Origin: Semisulcospira habei
Taxonomy: Eukaryota; Mollusca; Gastropoda; Semisulcospiridae
Assembly (NCBI GenBank): GCA_036245525.1
Contig: BTPG01000003.1
Coordinates: 161,979,760 to 162,043,759, forward strand
Reading direction: 5' to 3'
DNA length: 64,000 nucleotides
Position numbers and translations under genes: made by a program. Positions 24,134-37,617 of this stretch are shown one piece after another. Each line of letters starts with the position of its first letter. Position 1 is the stretch's first letter. Below the pieces are notes generated by a model. The model was not told the origin of the DNA, ran no database searches, and was given only the letters and a program-made list of their open reading frames with translations.

Positions 24134-24979
24134 TTTCTTGGACTGCTGAAACATCTCAATTCTCAGCTCAGCACCCTGTGTCGCGTGTGACCTGGTGTAA
24201 AGGATTCTTGAAACATCTCTGTCTGCCAGAGTACAAGAGGGTTGTTTTCGACGCTAACCCATTCATGTAGACACCCAACACCAGACAGAAAATCGAGTCG
24301 AGCACGTAGAACATCGCTCAATGTCAAGTGAGACACATCGACCATGACAGCTCAAGAGCAATGTCTGATTCGCTTGGTCCTTCAAAAAGCACTAAGCTAA
24401 CTAGGCACTCTGCCAGATATCACGGTGGATCAAATTCAAGTAGATAGCAAAGGAACAGAAAAAAATGTTGCCTAATTGCAAATGTCCCAAATATCTCGAT
24501 ACTTCTAAGAGCTTTTCTCTCCTTTTTTTTTTTTTTTTGAGGGGGGGGGGGGGGAGGGGTGGTGGTGGGTGGTGAGTGAGGGAAGCGGTGTGTGTGTGTG
24601 GGGGGGGGGGGATGCGGGGTGGTGGAGGCAGTGGTGATGGTGGTGTCTCAGCGCGATATGTACAGGAGCCATGCAGGCCATATATAACTCGACAGACACA
24701 AAAAGTTGTGCAGACAAGCTGTCAATTGAACTGGCTGCGGGTATTTTTCGCATCCAACACCATCCGCGAGCGAAGGATTGACCGTGTGAGCACGAGGACA
24801 GTGTCTGATCACCTTGGCGCCTGTACAGGCACCAAAACTGACGAGACCCTACTTTCCAGTTACTGACGGTACGGTCAAACTATCTTCTGTAGACCAGCTG
24901 AATAAAACAAGCAAATCGTTTGATTTTTGAACGGGCCAATCAGTGTTGAACAACAGATCATTCCCATTTGAGACTTTTA

Positions 24980-25050
24980 ACACACTGGTTGTTTCCCTCG
25001 ATTTGCTACCGCTGACCAGCGGTAGCGAATATAGGGAGACAACCAGTGTA
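24980..25050. repeat. hairpin family D copy
   Basis: Arms ACACTGGTTGTTTCCCTCGA and 'agggagacaaccagtgt', centre CTACCGCTGACCAGCGGTAG. Six copies are seen in the window. Confidence 0.85.
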
Positions 25051-25099
25051 GGACTGACATTGATCTGCCTGTGTCTAGCTAGGTCCGGCCATCAGGGGT

Positions 25100-25135
25100 A
25101 CTCTCTCTCTCTCTCTCTCTTGCCCCCCCCCCCCC

Positions 25136-25184
<49 letters not shown>

Positions 25185-25340
25185 AAATGAACGCTGTCAC
25201 CCTGAAGAGGTGTGATTACAGCCAAGAGGTGGCGAGAGTGGTGCATCAATTCAGCCTCCAAAGAAAAAGCGTTCTGAGACCGGTCTAGCCAAAAGGCATG
25301 AAAGAAGAACGAAAGAAAGAAATGAAGGCAATAAACGCAA

Positions 25341-25406
<66 letters not shown>

Positions 25407-25470
25407 AATAAAAATAAAAATAAATAAATAAATAAAAAGGGGGAGGGGGGGGGGGGACAAAAGAATGAAT
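25100..25470. repeat. (CT)n, (C)n and long (A)n tracts
   Basis: (CT)n around 25102-25185 broken by (C)n, then (C)n at 25341-25361 and (A)n at about 25362-25404 followed by (TAAA)n. Open frames across it are low-complexity artefacts. Confidence 0.9.
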
Positions 25471-25811
25471 GGGGGAAAATGGGTGTGGGGGTGGGAGGCA
25501 ATCCACTGGCGAATTCACAGGACGACGTGTGAATATATCCCGTATCGAACTCTGGACGTACGGCCGCAGTCCTCAGACCCGTGAACTTCGATCTCACGAT
25601 GACGATGTATCATGACGACAGAGACAAGCACGCACTGCGATGGCGACGATTGTGACGATAAAGCTGCACGTGCTGAACAAGAGTGTGAATCCAAATAATA
25701 TGCCGCCACCCTACAAACCGAACAGGAAGACGAAAAGAACACAACACAAAGTGGACGTCAAGAAGAGCACCCCAAAAACAAAACAGTCGCTCATGAAACC
25801 TGATCCGTCTG

Positions 25812-25877
25812 GAAGAGGCATAGATTCTCGTAAGCCCCTGCAGGATGCAGAAGATCTTGAGAATCTACGCCTCTTGC
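25812..25877. repeat. hairpin family A copy
   Basis: 'gaagaggcatagattctcg', CCCCTGCAGGATGCAG and 'gaatctacgcctcttgc'. Confidence 0.8.
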
Positions 25878-25915
25878 TGGCAGAGACAGGCTCCATCCGC
25901 GTACTGAGAATGGTG

Positions 25916-26093
25916 TTAACTCATTCAGTCCCGACACATCACAGCAAGATAAGACTCGACCATGATGTTCAAGGGTGGTGCCAGAATAGCGGCTTGGCTC
26001 TTATAGGCGCCAAGCTTTTCTGGCACCACACTTGAACTATCATGGTCGATCTATCTCCGAAATCGCAGTCAACTCCAAAATTTATTTCGTTAA
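25916..26093. mobile_element. hairpin family B MITE with TTAA ends
   Basis: Starts TTAACTCATTCAGTCCCGAC and ends at a TTAA (26090-26093). The stem 'gttcaagggtggtgccag' pairs with 'tctggcaccacacttgaac' around 'ggcgccaagc'. The right outer region is shortened. Confidence 0.75.
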
Positions 26094-26263
26094 TCATGAA
26101 AGCTAATTCCATCCATGACTGTAGACGAAGGAACCGTGGCATACCACTGATGCTGCTTCACGCCGTTTAGTCGCGTCTTGTCCGACTTGTCTCTGTAATG
26201 AGGGGCTACTCCAGAAAGGCTTGGCCCTGCTCTCCCGTAGACAAAACCCTCAAAATTTCCATC

Positions 26264-26329
26264 TGTAAAGGCATAGATCCTCATGGGGCTCTGCAGCATG
26301 TGGGGACCTTGATCGTCTATGTCTCCTGC
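26264..26329. repeat. degenerate hairpin family A copy
   Basis: 'aaaggcatagatcctcatgg' and 'gatcgtctatgtctcctgct'; a partial copy follows at about 26428-26478. Confidence 0.6.
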
Positions 26330-26479
26330 TGCTCAGGTACGGCCACCTTTACAATCTCGTGTTTTCCCGTATGGCGAAGGTCCCCAAAAGGACCCAAGGT
26401 CCTGAAGTCAGGATCTCAATCCACTGTCAAAAGACATAGATTCTCATGAGCCCTTGCAGTTGCTGTCTCTTGCTGAACG

Positions 26480-27150
26480 GTACAGCAACTTTTACTTCTG
26501 CTTTCTCCAGACGCAGACGGTCACAGGAGAACAGTCAATGACTGTTGATGAAGTCCAGCAAATTTCGTCCATTCAGAAAGAGAGGCCTGTCGGTTGCGTC
26601 CGTCTGAAGCACGCGTCTTCCTAAACGGTAGGTTGTCATTCTGACACGCTTTGCCGCTCCAACTTTCACATTTTCTTTCTCAATAGGTTCTTTTACTGTT
26701 GACGTTTCATACGCACAAACGCACACACAAACAAGCACACGCACACACACAGCGTATGAGAGACGCTGCCACAATTAGGACAGTAGCACAGATTTGTTAA
26801 GAACTCCGCAGGTAAATTTAAGAGACAAGATCATGTTTCATTTGTCGGTGACATGGTTTTATCAAACTACGCTGACGTATTTGTACGTTTTCTTTAAAAT
26901 AATCTCGTAAGTACGGACTTAGGAGACAAGCCTATGTTATATAATTATGCTTGTTGGTGGCATGGTTTTGTCAAACAGAGTTGACGTATTTATGTTTTCA
27001 GTAAGAACTACGGCACGATTTTCCAGAGTTTGTAAAGCCACTAAAACATGATTACTATCACAGACGGAAGTAATACGTTGTGCTTGATTTACCTTTGTTC
27101 GTCTTCATGAAACAGAAGTGATCATTTACGGTTCGTGTTGTCCCAGTTCT
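26480..27150. other. no gene recognised
   Basis: AT-rich. Two related blocks near 26805-26885 and 26920-26995 share 'gacaag', 'catggttttatcaaac' or 'catggttttgtcaaac', and 'tgacgtatttgtacg' or 'tgacgtatttatg', so a tandem duplication of about 110 bp is likely. Confidence 0.45.
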
Positions 27151-27252
27151 CCGGTCTAACCCCTTCACTACCAACCTTCGCGGATTGTGTTCCTGAAATT
27201 TGTATTAATTGAACAGAAATCCGTCCAAGGAACACGGATACAAAGTGGGACC

Positions 27253-27277
27253 AGCAAAAGGTATAAATCTTCGTGAG

Positions 27278-27310
<33 letters not shown>

Positions 27311-27357
27311 ACACACACACCCTTCTGCGGGGGCTCATGAAGATGTATGCCTCTTGC
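27253..27357. repeat. hairpin family A copy with an expanded (C)n loop
   Basis: The stem arms 'gcaaaaggtataaatcttcg' and 'gaagatgtatgcctcttgc' are separated by about 33 C residues, (AC)n and then a normal right side. The usual CCCC run has expanded. Confidence 0.8.
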
Positions 27358-27603
27358 AGTTGAGTGGGTGGGGAAAAAAACGGGGGGGGGGGGGGGGGGG
27401 TCTCCGTGTTCCGGCAGGGAGAGAGTTAATAAGGCAATTAACACGCTGAAGCCAAAAGCCCTATCCATCAGAAATCAGACTCCTTTGGCCAGTTTCTCTC
27501 GACTACGTTTACGGATTACAGCTAATGCCAAACGTCATGTGATGGATGGTCAGGTGAACCACTTTTTAACCAGTGACAAGCTGGAGCAGAATACATATCA
27601 TAC

Positions 27604-27866
27604 ATGACTGTTCAAGGTCAGTGCCTGATTAGCTTGGCGCCTTCAGGCGCCAGGCAAATGCGGCACTACCCTTAAAGTAACATTGTTGATACACCTCAAA
27701 CAGCGACCACATACTAGGTGATGCAGATAGCAAATGGGACAAGCTAACCTGCCACTACTCGTGAACTACAATGGTCGCTACATTTCTACCAACAAATGGA
27801 CACTAGGATCTGGAGCTAATAAATGGGACGAGCTAATCTGGCTCTACCCTTGAACTATCATAGTTC
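27604..27866. repeat. three degenerate family B pieces
   Basis: Near 27605-27690, 27736-27785 and 27829-27866 are stretches such as 'agcttggcgccttcaggcgc' and 'ctaatctggctctaccct'. They look like broken copies or a local duplication of the right half. Confidence 0.5.
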
Positions 27867-28127
27867 TTCATTGTCAGCACCCGGCATGAAGCCGTATGAA
27901 AGCGCCTTCACACGTCCGTTGAAACATCCGGCTCGTCTTCAGTTGCCAAAGGTGAATAAATTCCCACATGAAACCGTACGAGTCTCAAAGTTCGGTGTAA
28001 GGCACTGGTGTGAAGATTTCACGATTTTATTCACAACTCGTGATATCTTAAGATTACGAACTAATTAACTGCCATGATCGAGTTGTCGCCCTTACCTAGT
28101 TTCATAGAAAGCTAGTAAGAGCACAGA

Positions 28128-28231
28128 TCCCAGGAATCCGGCTGTACGAGTAATGTCCCCTGACGGCTCCGCGCGTCATTTGACGCGCGGAGCTGTCAGA
28201 TGACAAAACTCGTGCAGCCTGTTTCCTGGGA
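28128..28231. repeat. single long hairpin K
   Basis: 'cccaggaatccggctgtacg' pairs with the region ending 'gcctgtttcctggga'. The inner stem is 'gacggctccgcgcgtcattt' against 'gacgcgcggagctgtc'. I found no second copy. Confidence 0.75.
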
Positions 28232-28439
28232 ACTGTGGAAAGACGAATGCTTCAAATTTACGGATTCGATCTGAGGGTGAGTGTGTTAAGTTCACACGTG
28301 ATTAAAAGTCGTCGGCCTAAAAAATACTTCGTGACCTGCTGTGAAACTGGGCACCGGGCGGTATTTAAATTAATCTACCCCTGGATCATATTCGCAGATG
28401 GGGTTAACACGTTCTACCCGAGGACCGAAATCCCCAAAT

Positions 28440-28617
28440 TTTAAAGTTGCGCTCTGAAGGACTGTGCTACAGTTCTAGAGACAGATCGAACATTATAGTT
28501 CAAGAGTGGTGCCAGAATAGATTGGCGCCTAGCTGCGCCAAGCTTTTCTGGCACTACCCTTGAACTATCATGTTCGATCCACGTCTTGCTATGGTGTGTC
28601 CGGGCTGAATAAGTTAA
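28440..28617. mobile_element. hairpin family B MITE
   Basis: 'agttcaagagtggtgccag', 'ggcgcctagctgcgccaagc' and 'ctggcactacccttgaact' form the stem; the right end is 'gggctgaataagttaa'. The left end is decayed. Confidence 0.75.
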
Positions 28618-28751
28618 ACTTAAAGCTCCTTCCTGAGCCAATGTTATCAGATCAGTTTACAGCAGTCATGATTCACATTCCTTTACCGTTAGTGATTATG
28701 AAGAATCTTCTTCGAAACTGAGAAGTCGAGAAACCTTCGTGCATGACATGA

Positions 28752-29147
28752 TTGATTGATTGATTGATTGATTGTACATTGCTTAACGTCCCGACAGCAA
28801 CAAGGCTTTCTCAGGACGTGCCTGCACTGCTTATGAAAAAAAAAAATAAACAGAACATTGAATGTATGTCGCCAGCCGGTCAAATACATTAAATAAACCT
28901 AACACATGGGGCCTAAATAAAGCTAAGACCATTTAGCAACACACATCCAATATCAAGAGCTACAGGCAGTGCAGACAGTAGGGAGAGTTTTAAAAAGGCA
29001 AATACAGGTGAATGGACCAAGGGTAGACAGAAACACATGCCCCAGAATAGAGAGAAAAACTCACCCTGTGGGGCTGACCAGGGTGACCCTGGGAACTAAA
29101 AAGTACCTAACCCCACCCAAGTCCCCCAGGGCAGACCCGGGTGGGGG
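28752..29147 (-). mobile_element. SINE-like retroposon copy S4
   Basis: Full-length, with (ATTG)n tail and target duplication GCATGACATGA at 28741-28751 and 29148-29158. Confidence 0.93.
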
Positions 29148-29170
29148 GCATGACATGAGTGAAACCACAC

Positions 29171-29232
29171 AAAGCATAGATCTTCATAAGAAACCGCCTA
29201 CGCGGGGGCTTATGAATGTCTATGCTTCTTGC
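29171..29232. repeat. hairpin family A copy
   Basis: 'aaagcatagatcttcataag' and 'cttatgaatgtctatgcttc'; it lies right beside SINE S4. Confidence 0.75.
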
Positions 29233-29542
29233 ATGTGTGTGTTGTTGGCAACGACACTGCTCCGATGTATGTTTAGATTCACAGATCGTCTACAGGTTTT
29301 GTCACAGGAACCAAGGGACAGCTAGAGCAGCAGATCGATATACTGTATATCCCATCAAACACAGTATGTGTGTCCCGAAAGAAAAAAAAAAAAGCCGAAT
29401 GATTACTTGTGTTACCTTCATTAATCCCTTCGCTGCCAGATCACGAATTCCGCGTCAGAAACGACTGCACACTGACTGGCATTCGCGTGAAAAACACAAA
29501 TAAAATCGGACCAAAAATAAGCACAAAGAACATAGCACTAAC

Positions 29543-29606
29543 GAGAGACATAAATCCTCATGAGCCCCCGTAGTGGCAGGGGCTTCTGAGGGTTTACGTC
29601 CCTTGC
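29543..29606. repeat. hairpin family A copy inside a possible TTAATCCC MITE
   Basis: 'gagagacataaatcctcatg' and 'ctgagggtttacgtccctt'. The region upstream starts 'ttaatcccttcgctgcc' near 29423, matching the MITE start at 52078. Confidence 0.7.
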
Positions 29607-29660
29607 AGCTAGTTAGCGTTTGCCTTGCCACGGTATTTAATGGGTAAATTATATTATTGT

Positions 29661-29702
<42 letters not shown>
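29661..29702. repeat. (AAT)n microsatellite
   Basis: Trinucleotide tract of about 40 bases. Non-coding AT-rich sequence follows to about 29955. Confidence 0.9.
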
Positions 29703-29960
29703 GGTATTTATATAGTGTACAGTTCAAATGTCCAGTGCGCTAATTTCAACAGTTCTTTTTTTACACAGCTCAATGAAACCATAAAACAATAACACAAGCA
29801 ATATCCATCTGTTGTAAAGCCATTTTTAAACAGTTCTGAACACGATCTTATACTCAGACGCCATTAATAAGTCGTAATAGATGCAACAATACAAAATTGT
29901 CCACATTTTTACTACACTGCACGGCTGCAAGACCCAGAACACACTCGCGTCTGCATTGGG

Positions 29961-30036
29961 AAGGCAAAAGACAGCAAGTCTACTTGTTCAAAGTGAGAGT
30001 TTTTAATGTATTACAATAAAAATCTCGCTCTTCACA
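29961..30036. repeat. hairpin family F copy, partial
   Basis: 'aaggcaaaagacagcaagtc' on the left and 'ttacaataaaaatctcgctc' on the right; it ends where the next MITE starts. Confidence 0.6.
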
Positions 30037-30039
30037 AAA

Positions 30040-30253
30040 TTAATCCATTTAGCCCCAAGTCTCTACAGCAGGAGATGGATTGACCATGATAATTCAAGGG
30101 TAGTGCCAGATTAGCCTGGCGCCTTACGGCGCCAGGCTAATCTGGCACTACCCTTGAATTGGCATGGTCAATCCATCTCCTGTAACTGGCACATAGACAT
30201 TAGGCAACACCTCCCAAATTTGAGAAATGGGACCTTGGGGCTAAAAGGGTTAA
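30040..30253. mobile_element. best-preserved family B MITE with TTAA on both ends
   Basis: 206 bp between TTAA copies at 30040-30043 and 30250-30253. Terminal inverted repeats are CCATTTAGCCCCAAG and CTTGGGGCTAAAAGG. The central stem is nearly perfect over 110 bp with GCCTGGCGCC in the middle. It seems to have landed in the right part of a family F hairpin. Confidence 0.88.
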
Positions 30254-30990
30254 TAATTATGGACACGCTATAATATCTTTTGCCTTCAGAGGGCAGAAAT
30301 GAACATAATTCTCCTAAGCTGATTTCCACACTGCCAACTTTCGCCTCGACTCATTCCAGACGCCAGGCTAGTCCTTTCCATCTGCTGGATTCATGTAGCA
30401 TATCTCTGTAAATAAGCGACTCACAGACGGAGGAAGCCTTGGGGTTTAAACAAGCAATTATAATGCTGAATCCACGATTATTTTTATATTTGGGAGTCTA
30501 AAGGGGATATAGTCAAGGCGATGATGTATGCGTTCTACTTTGTTATTTTGAAATGCACCTAACAACCTTGAGCGGTCGGGGTGGAAAAGTATGTTGACCT
30601 AAATTTACATTTGTCATTAAAGATCCCCCTTCCCCCCCCCCCCCCCACCCCGAAAATGTCCAAGAAACCCAGAAACGCTGTCACTTAATCATTCATTATC
30701 AGACCAGAGGCTGCGGGACAGAAATGAGTTTTCACGATATCTAATTACAAAATGCATCTCTTCGTTCAACTGTCAACAAAAAACCAAAAAAAAAAAAAAA
30801 AAAAGACTTATAAACAGAAGTGAAACAGATTGTACATTTATATACATCGTGAAAAAACCCTTACTCCCGCCTGTGTATCAAAACAATCAGTCGCCGATTT
30901 TCTTGCACCTGTGTCCTTTGCTCAACTTCGTGATAATCGCAAAGCAGTGTGGGTGGTTCTCCCACTCTTTCTCTCCGATCAGCGACAAAG
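30254..30990. other. no gene recognised
   Basis: Unique-looking sequence with a (C)n run near 30634 and an (A)n run near 30788. No domain-bearing frame. Confidence 0.4.
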
Positions 30991-30998
30991 TTCGATCG

Positions 30999-31198
<200 letters not shown>

Positions 31199-31219
31199 GG
31201 GTACTTTAGGTTACATGGC

Positions 31220-31335
31220 TGCGCTGCACGTGAGAGCGTTTACCCTGCGCAAGCCACTACGCAAGCTGTTCCGCTATAGCGGAGCACCTTGCATAGTAGC
31301 TTGCGCCGGATTTACACTCTCACATGCAACTCATC
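31220..31335. repeat. hairpin family H copy
   Basis: Centre TTCCGCTATAGCGGAGCACC. Outer arms are 'gtgagagcgtttaccctgcg' and 'gcgccggatttacactctca'. The second copy is at 61995-62112. Confidence 0.8.
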
Positions 31336-32828
31336 CAATAGGTTCCAATGTAACACACACATTACCATCCATAACGTACAGTCCTCATTTTTAAAGGCCC
31401 ATTACCACCGTAAGTGTCCAGAGATACACTTCTGTAACAGATGGTTACGAAACGCTGCACACAGGTCTAGTTATGGTCCATTTAGACACAGGGCAATCCA
31501 GTTCTGCACACGTCGTCTTTTTTCTTCAAGTAACTTGACAATGACTCCACTCCGTTCTAGAAATACAACGCTATCGGTACGAGAAACAACTAAAAATAAC
31601 GCTAACGGCTTCACAGAATAAATAAGTGCGATTACGCGTGTACTTTGGCTGCATGTCCAAACTGCCATAGAAGCTCATTAGCTGTGTCGACAAAGCATAA
31701 CAAGCACAAAATAGTACTCAAATTTGCCTTCAGTTTTACGAGTAATGGTACTTTAATACAGCTACCATGCATATGATTGATCTGCTGCCACTAGAGACCA
31801 CCAGGTGGCTGTGGTCTTTAATGACAAGTGAAACATTTTACCATTCAAGACTTTTTTTGCCAGCCAATAGGATCACTATTTTCTTGCAAAAAAAGGTGGT
31901 TGCTCCTCCTGTACATGCGTACGAAATGTTCCTAGGTATCACTGCTGTCAGCACACAAGTCGAATTAGAAACCAAAAGTTAGGAGCAAGTGATCATATCC
32001 ACAGTCATTCACCCCTCTGCGCATGCCGCCACCGGAACAGTACCAGTGACTGCATAAGCACTTGGGGTTAAAATGTCCCTTCCATCTGCAAGACGCGTAC
32101 GCACTCATCAGCCTCTGCAGAAACCGAGGCCACGGATTCCTTCACACCACCTGCAAGTGTTGACAGCACTGGGTGAATTCTGTCAGCGCTACCCGAGTAG
32201 CAACACGTCTTCGGGCCCACGACGGCTGCAGTGGGCCCGCGCACAGCCGTAAAGGTCTCTGGTTTTCTGGTGACCAAAGGGCTAACTCATTCCAAACGTG
32301 CTGCATTCGGCACGTCACGAACGAGTTAACGAGACGTAGTGCTATAGTTCGTTCATCGCGACGTAGTGCTAACGACCGTAGGTCAAACAGTGCTGGCGTC
32401 TCTCTCCTCCTCCCACCCCCCCCCCCCCCCCCCCCACCCCCACTTTCCCGTTAGTTGATTTTTCGGCCACCGCAAGAAGGTCTAGCGTCGGGGAGGCCTT
32501 TTGTATCAGGTTGAAGGTCCCGAACAAAAAAGTTGGAACCCCCCCCCCACCCACCCCCCCAGAGGTAACTGATCCGCCACTGCAGGTCTAAAAGAAAACA
32601 GTGTTGCTAGCGAAAGGTAGCGTTTAGCGAGGAGCACCCAACGATATCGCTACGGACAGAAGAGTTTTGTGGAGAGAAATCTGTCTATTGTGAGTCTCTT
32701 CCTGTATGTGCTTGAGTGTCTCCGAACAAGATAGAGCACTCTACAGGAGAACCTGAGTGTTGTTCCCCTTGCGTTTGTTAACTCAGTTTTCTGCGCCGCC
32801 GCAAACTCTAGTGCAGCCAATTGAAAAA

Positions 32829-32833
32829 TCTCT

Positions 32834-32887
<54 letters not shown>
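32829..32887. repeat. (CT)n microsatellite, left of LINE tail
   Basis: (CT)n with one interruption. A LINE 3' end separates it from the (CT)n at 33011-33081. Confidence 0.95.
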
Positions 32888-32890
<3 letters not shown>

Positions 32891-32903
32891 GACGTCTCTC
32901 TCA

Positions 32904-33009
32904 CTTTGAGCATTATTTGTAGATTAGATTAGAAACGGCAAGTTCGAAAAATGATTGTGCCAGCCAAAACTTTCACCGTTGTAAAATAAAGAATCATTGT
33001 CATTGTCAT

Positions 33010-33010
<1 letters not shown>
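32904..33010 (+). mobile_element. severely truncated CR1/L2-like LINE 3' end inside (CT)n
   Basis: About 107 bases: 'aacggcaagttcgaaaaatg', 'caccgttgtaaaataaag' and an (ATTGTC)n tail. It matches the 3' end of LINE-A (3162-3260) on the other strand. Flanked on both sides by (CT)n, with the sense strand equal to the CT strand. Confidence 0.85.

Positions 33011-33081
<71 letters not shown>
33011..33081. repeat. (CT)n microsatellite, right of LINE tail
   Basis: Uninterrupted (CT)n directly after the LINE tail. Confidence 0.95.
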
Positions 33082-33086
<5 letters not shown>

Positions 33087-33236
33087 CTCTCTCTCAGAAA
33101 TGGAAGACTACAACTGAATCGGGGAAAAAAGAGTACAACTAAAGTATTTTAAAATAAATGTTTTAATCCTTTTACCCCCTCCCCCACCCCCCTCATTTCA
33201 CAATTTTGGAGGTGTCACCTACCGACTATGTTCCTA

Positions 33237-33380
33237 CCTGATGCAGGAGACGGATCGACCATGACAATTCAACGGTAGTGCCATATTACCTTGACGCCTG
33301 ATGGCGCCAAGCTAATCTAAATTGTATGTGCATCATGGACAATCGATCTTCTGCGGTAGGGCGGTTAGATTAAATGGGTT
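33237..33380. repeat. degenerate family B MITE
   Basis: 'gatgcaggagacggatcgacc', then 'ttgacgcctgatggcgccaa' and 'ggacaatcgatcttctgcgg'; the right part of the stem has decayed. Confidence 0.65.
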
Positions 33381-33381
33381 T

Positions 33382-34160
33382 AAGACCCCGTTTATCTTGC
33401 CTAAAAGTGGGTGCTAATATTGGTTCTACTGTGAAAATAATCATCATGAATCTTTAGTCCAATAACGTTACAGCTCATACAGAGGAAGGTAGGGGTGGGG
33501 GTGGGGGTGGGAGTGGGGGATTTCTAAGACATCGTGAATGGTCAGTCCACTGGAATATGGTTCACCGGATGTGACCTTATTACAGTACAATTTGTGGCGG
33601 TATGTGATGTTTAACCCTACGACTGCAAGCCATAAGGTCCAAAATCACAGACCAGCAAGCATTTAATCCGTAAGGTCATCCAGCAAAGATCAGGACACAA
33701 AAAATATTAATGTCATCGAGTCACGCGCATGTGCACGTGCCAGTTAAAATGACTGTGATACAGTTACATCTTCAGGTTACATCTCTCTTCTGAAAAAAAA
33801 AAAAAAATCGAAATTCAGTTTCCGCTCATCCGCCAACGCGAACACTTTAAGTTTTCTAAAGACGCACAGATTTCCACGCGCCCCTGCAGTCGAAAGGGCA
33901 TATGAGGACCTAGGCCTCCAAAGATCAGCCTAGATCGTCCTTAGATTGAGAATATTAATGACTGAACTGTTTTCAATCCGACGAATGATTATTAGAAAAA
34001 GACCCAGTATCGGATTGCGACCTCGTTCGACATCCTTGCTAAAATGTCCGAGAAAACTGAGTTAACCGGTCCGAGAACCGTGTACCAGAAGCACATTTCG
34101 AGCCGCATTTTCGCACGTATACCGGTTCAATTTTGTATTACAGCATCATGGCTTGCACAA
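33382..34160. other. no gene; half hairpins
   Basis: Half of a family E hairpin near 33618-33660 ('aaggtccaaaatcacagacc') and a degenerate family A copy near 33862-33925. Otherwise nothing recognised. Confidence 0.4.
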
Positions 34161-34172
34161 CATTAATGAAAG

Positions 34173-34252
<80 letters not shown>

Positions 34253-34380
34253 TCTCTCTCCTAAAGAAGCCCTCGCTGAGAGGGCGAAAATTTGTAAAAA
34301 TAAAAGCGTAACCCCTATACTACGTGGTGTATATGGATTTTTCTTCATATTCAAAGTATATATATATATAGTTATTCACA

Positions 34381-36205
<1,825 letters not shown>

Positions 36206-36282
36206 TTCCATTAAAAACGCGAGATTTTATTTGTTGCTTACTTCAGATGTTCAGCCTACTGTCCGAGCTACCTTCACACCAG

Positions 36283-37242
36283 TCCCCACCCGGGTCTGCC
36301 CTGGGGGACTTGGATGGGGTTAGGTATTTTTTTAGTTCCCAGGGTCACCCTGGTCAGCCCCACAGGGTGGGTTTTTCTCTCTATTCTGGGGCATGTGTTT
36401 CTGTCTACCCTTTGTCCATTCACCTGTATTTGCCTTTTTAAAACTCTCCCTACTGTCTGCACTGCCTGTAGCTCTTGATATTGGATGTGTGTTGCTAAAT
36501 GGTCTTAGCTTTATTTAGGCCCCATGTGTTAGGTTTATTTAATGTATTTGACCGGCTGGTGACATACATTCTTACTTACTTACGCCTGTCACCCCTACCC
36601 GGGTATAGGCCGTCGACGAGAGACCTCCAGCAACTCCTGTCCTGTGCTTCTCCTTCGATTCTACTCCAGGTGGTTCCCAGTCTCTTGATGTCTGCTTGGA
36701 GGTCTCGACGCCAGGAGTTTCTCGGCCTACCTCTTTTCCTCTTTCCCTGGGGGTTCCATGACAATTCCATGTGCCCATGGTTGTATCCCTGGATAGAGAG
36801 AGGCGGCTCGGTCCTGTGGCTTCCGAAGACTTCCGGCTTTCACCACAGGACGTCATAAGTCTTCTGGTAGAAGAACCTTCCTCCTCCAGGAAAGGAATTA
36901 CTGTTAGTCTTTTCGTCGGCGTTTTTGTAGCTATTTCCTTTTTTGCAGGGTGGGGAAGCTACCCCCACGCCCAACCCCCTTACTAGGAGGACCAGGGGTT
37001 TTCTGTCGGGGTCACCTTCCCTTAGACCATGTTGGTTCACGGCACCTTATTTCATTCGGTGCACCCCTCTCACGAGGGACCCCCTATCCACCACCCAGGG
37101 GACGCGCCTCAACGCCGTATGGTCCCAGCGCGAGGTGACATACATTCAATGTTCTGTTTATTTTTTTTCACAAGCAGTGCAGGCACGTCCTGAGAAAGCC
37201 TTGTTGCTGTCGGGACGTTAAGCAATGTACAATCAATTAAAA
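36283..37242 (+). mobile_element. SINE-like retroposon copy S5, split by an RTE derivative
   Basis: Plus-strand copy beginning 'gtccccacccgggtctgcc' and ending 'gcaatgtacaatcaatt'. Target duplication ACCTTCACACCA lies at about 36270-36281 and 37243-37254. The 563 bp RTE derivative at 36572-37134 interrupts it in its 3' half. Confidence 0.93.
36572..37134 (-). mobile_element. internally deleted RTE LINE derivative
   Basis: Carries the first about 360 bp (5' UTR and ORF start through 'MGTWN') fused directly to the last about 200 bp ('GKRKRGRPRNSWRRDLQADI' and tail) of the RTE family seen at 18169-21072. (AAGT)n tail. Target duplication GGTGACATACATT is seen at about 36559-36571 and 37135-37147. 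The junction lies near 36765 where 'gacaattccatgtgcc' joins the two ends. Endonuclease and polymerase are absent, so it could move only in trans. Confidence 0.92.
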
Positions 37243-37617
37243 ACCTTCACACCAAAAATTGGATGAGTTATCGCCCATGGCTACCTTAGAGTACACAGGG
37301 TTTCATTAGTGGTGAAATTAAGCAAAACTGGACACACTCTGTGAAGCAAGTTTTCTGTGATATGTTTTAACACACAAGTTGTGTTGATTGCTTATAATGT
37401 TATTAACTGCCTCAAACGCGAAATTTGACTCGAAAAATTCATTAGAGAACCAGAACTTCCGATGCACATCATTTTCTTAATAAATCTTATTTGATTTAAT
37501 GTGAATTATTTTCAAATATTTTTTATGCTCCAGTGACTGTCACAGAGATAAAGAACACACACATATCCATTTGATCAGGTAAATATGGCCGCTAATCTAA
37601 AATAAAGAACTTTGTAA

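Noticed and set aside
25079..25597. 172-residue minus-strand frame with Phe and Gly runs
   Set aside because: Generated by adjoining (A)n, (C)n and (CT)n tracts.
28969..29325. Frame 'RKTHPVGLTRVTLGTKKYL' repeated at several places
   Set aside because: It is the antisense reading of the SINE-like retroposon; copies have no consistent start or stop and the frame shifts between copies.
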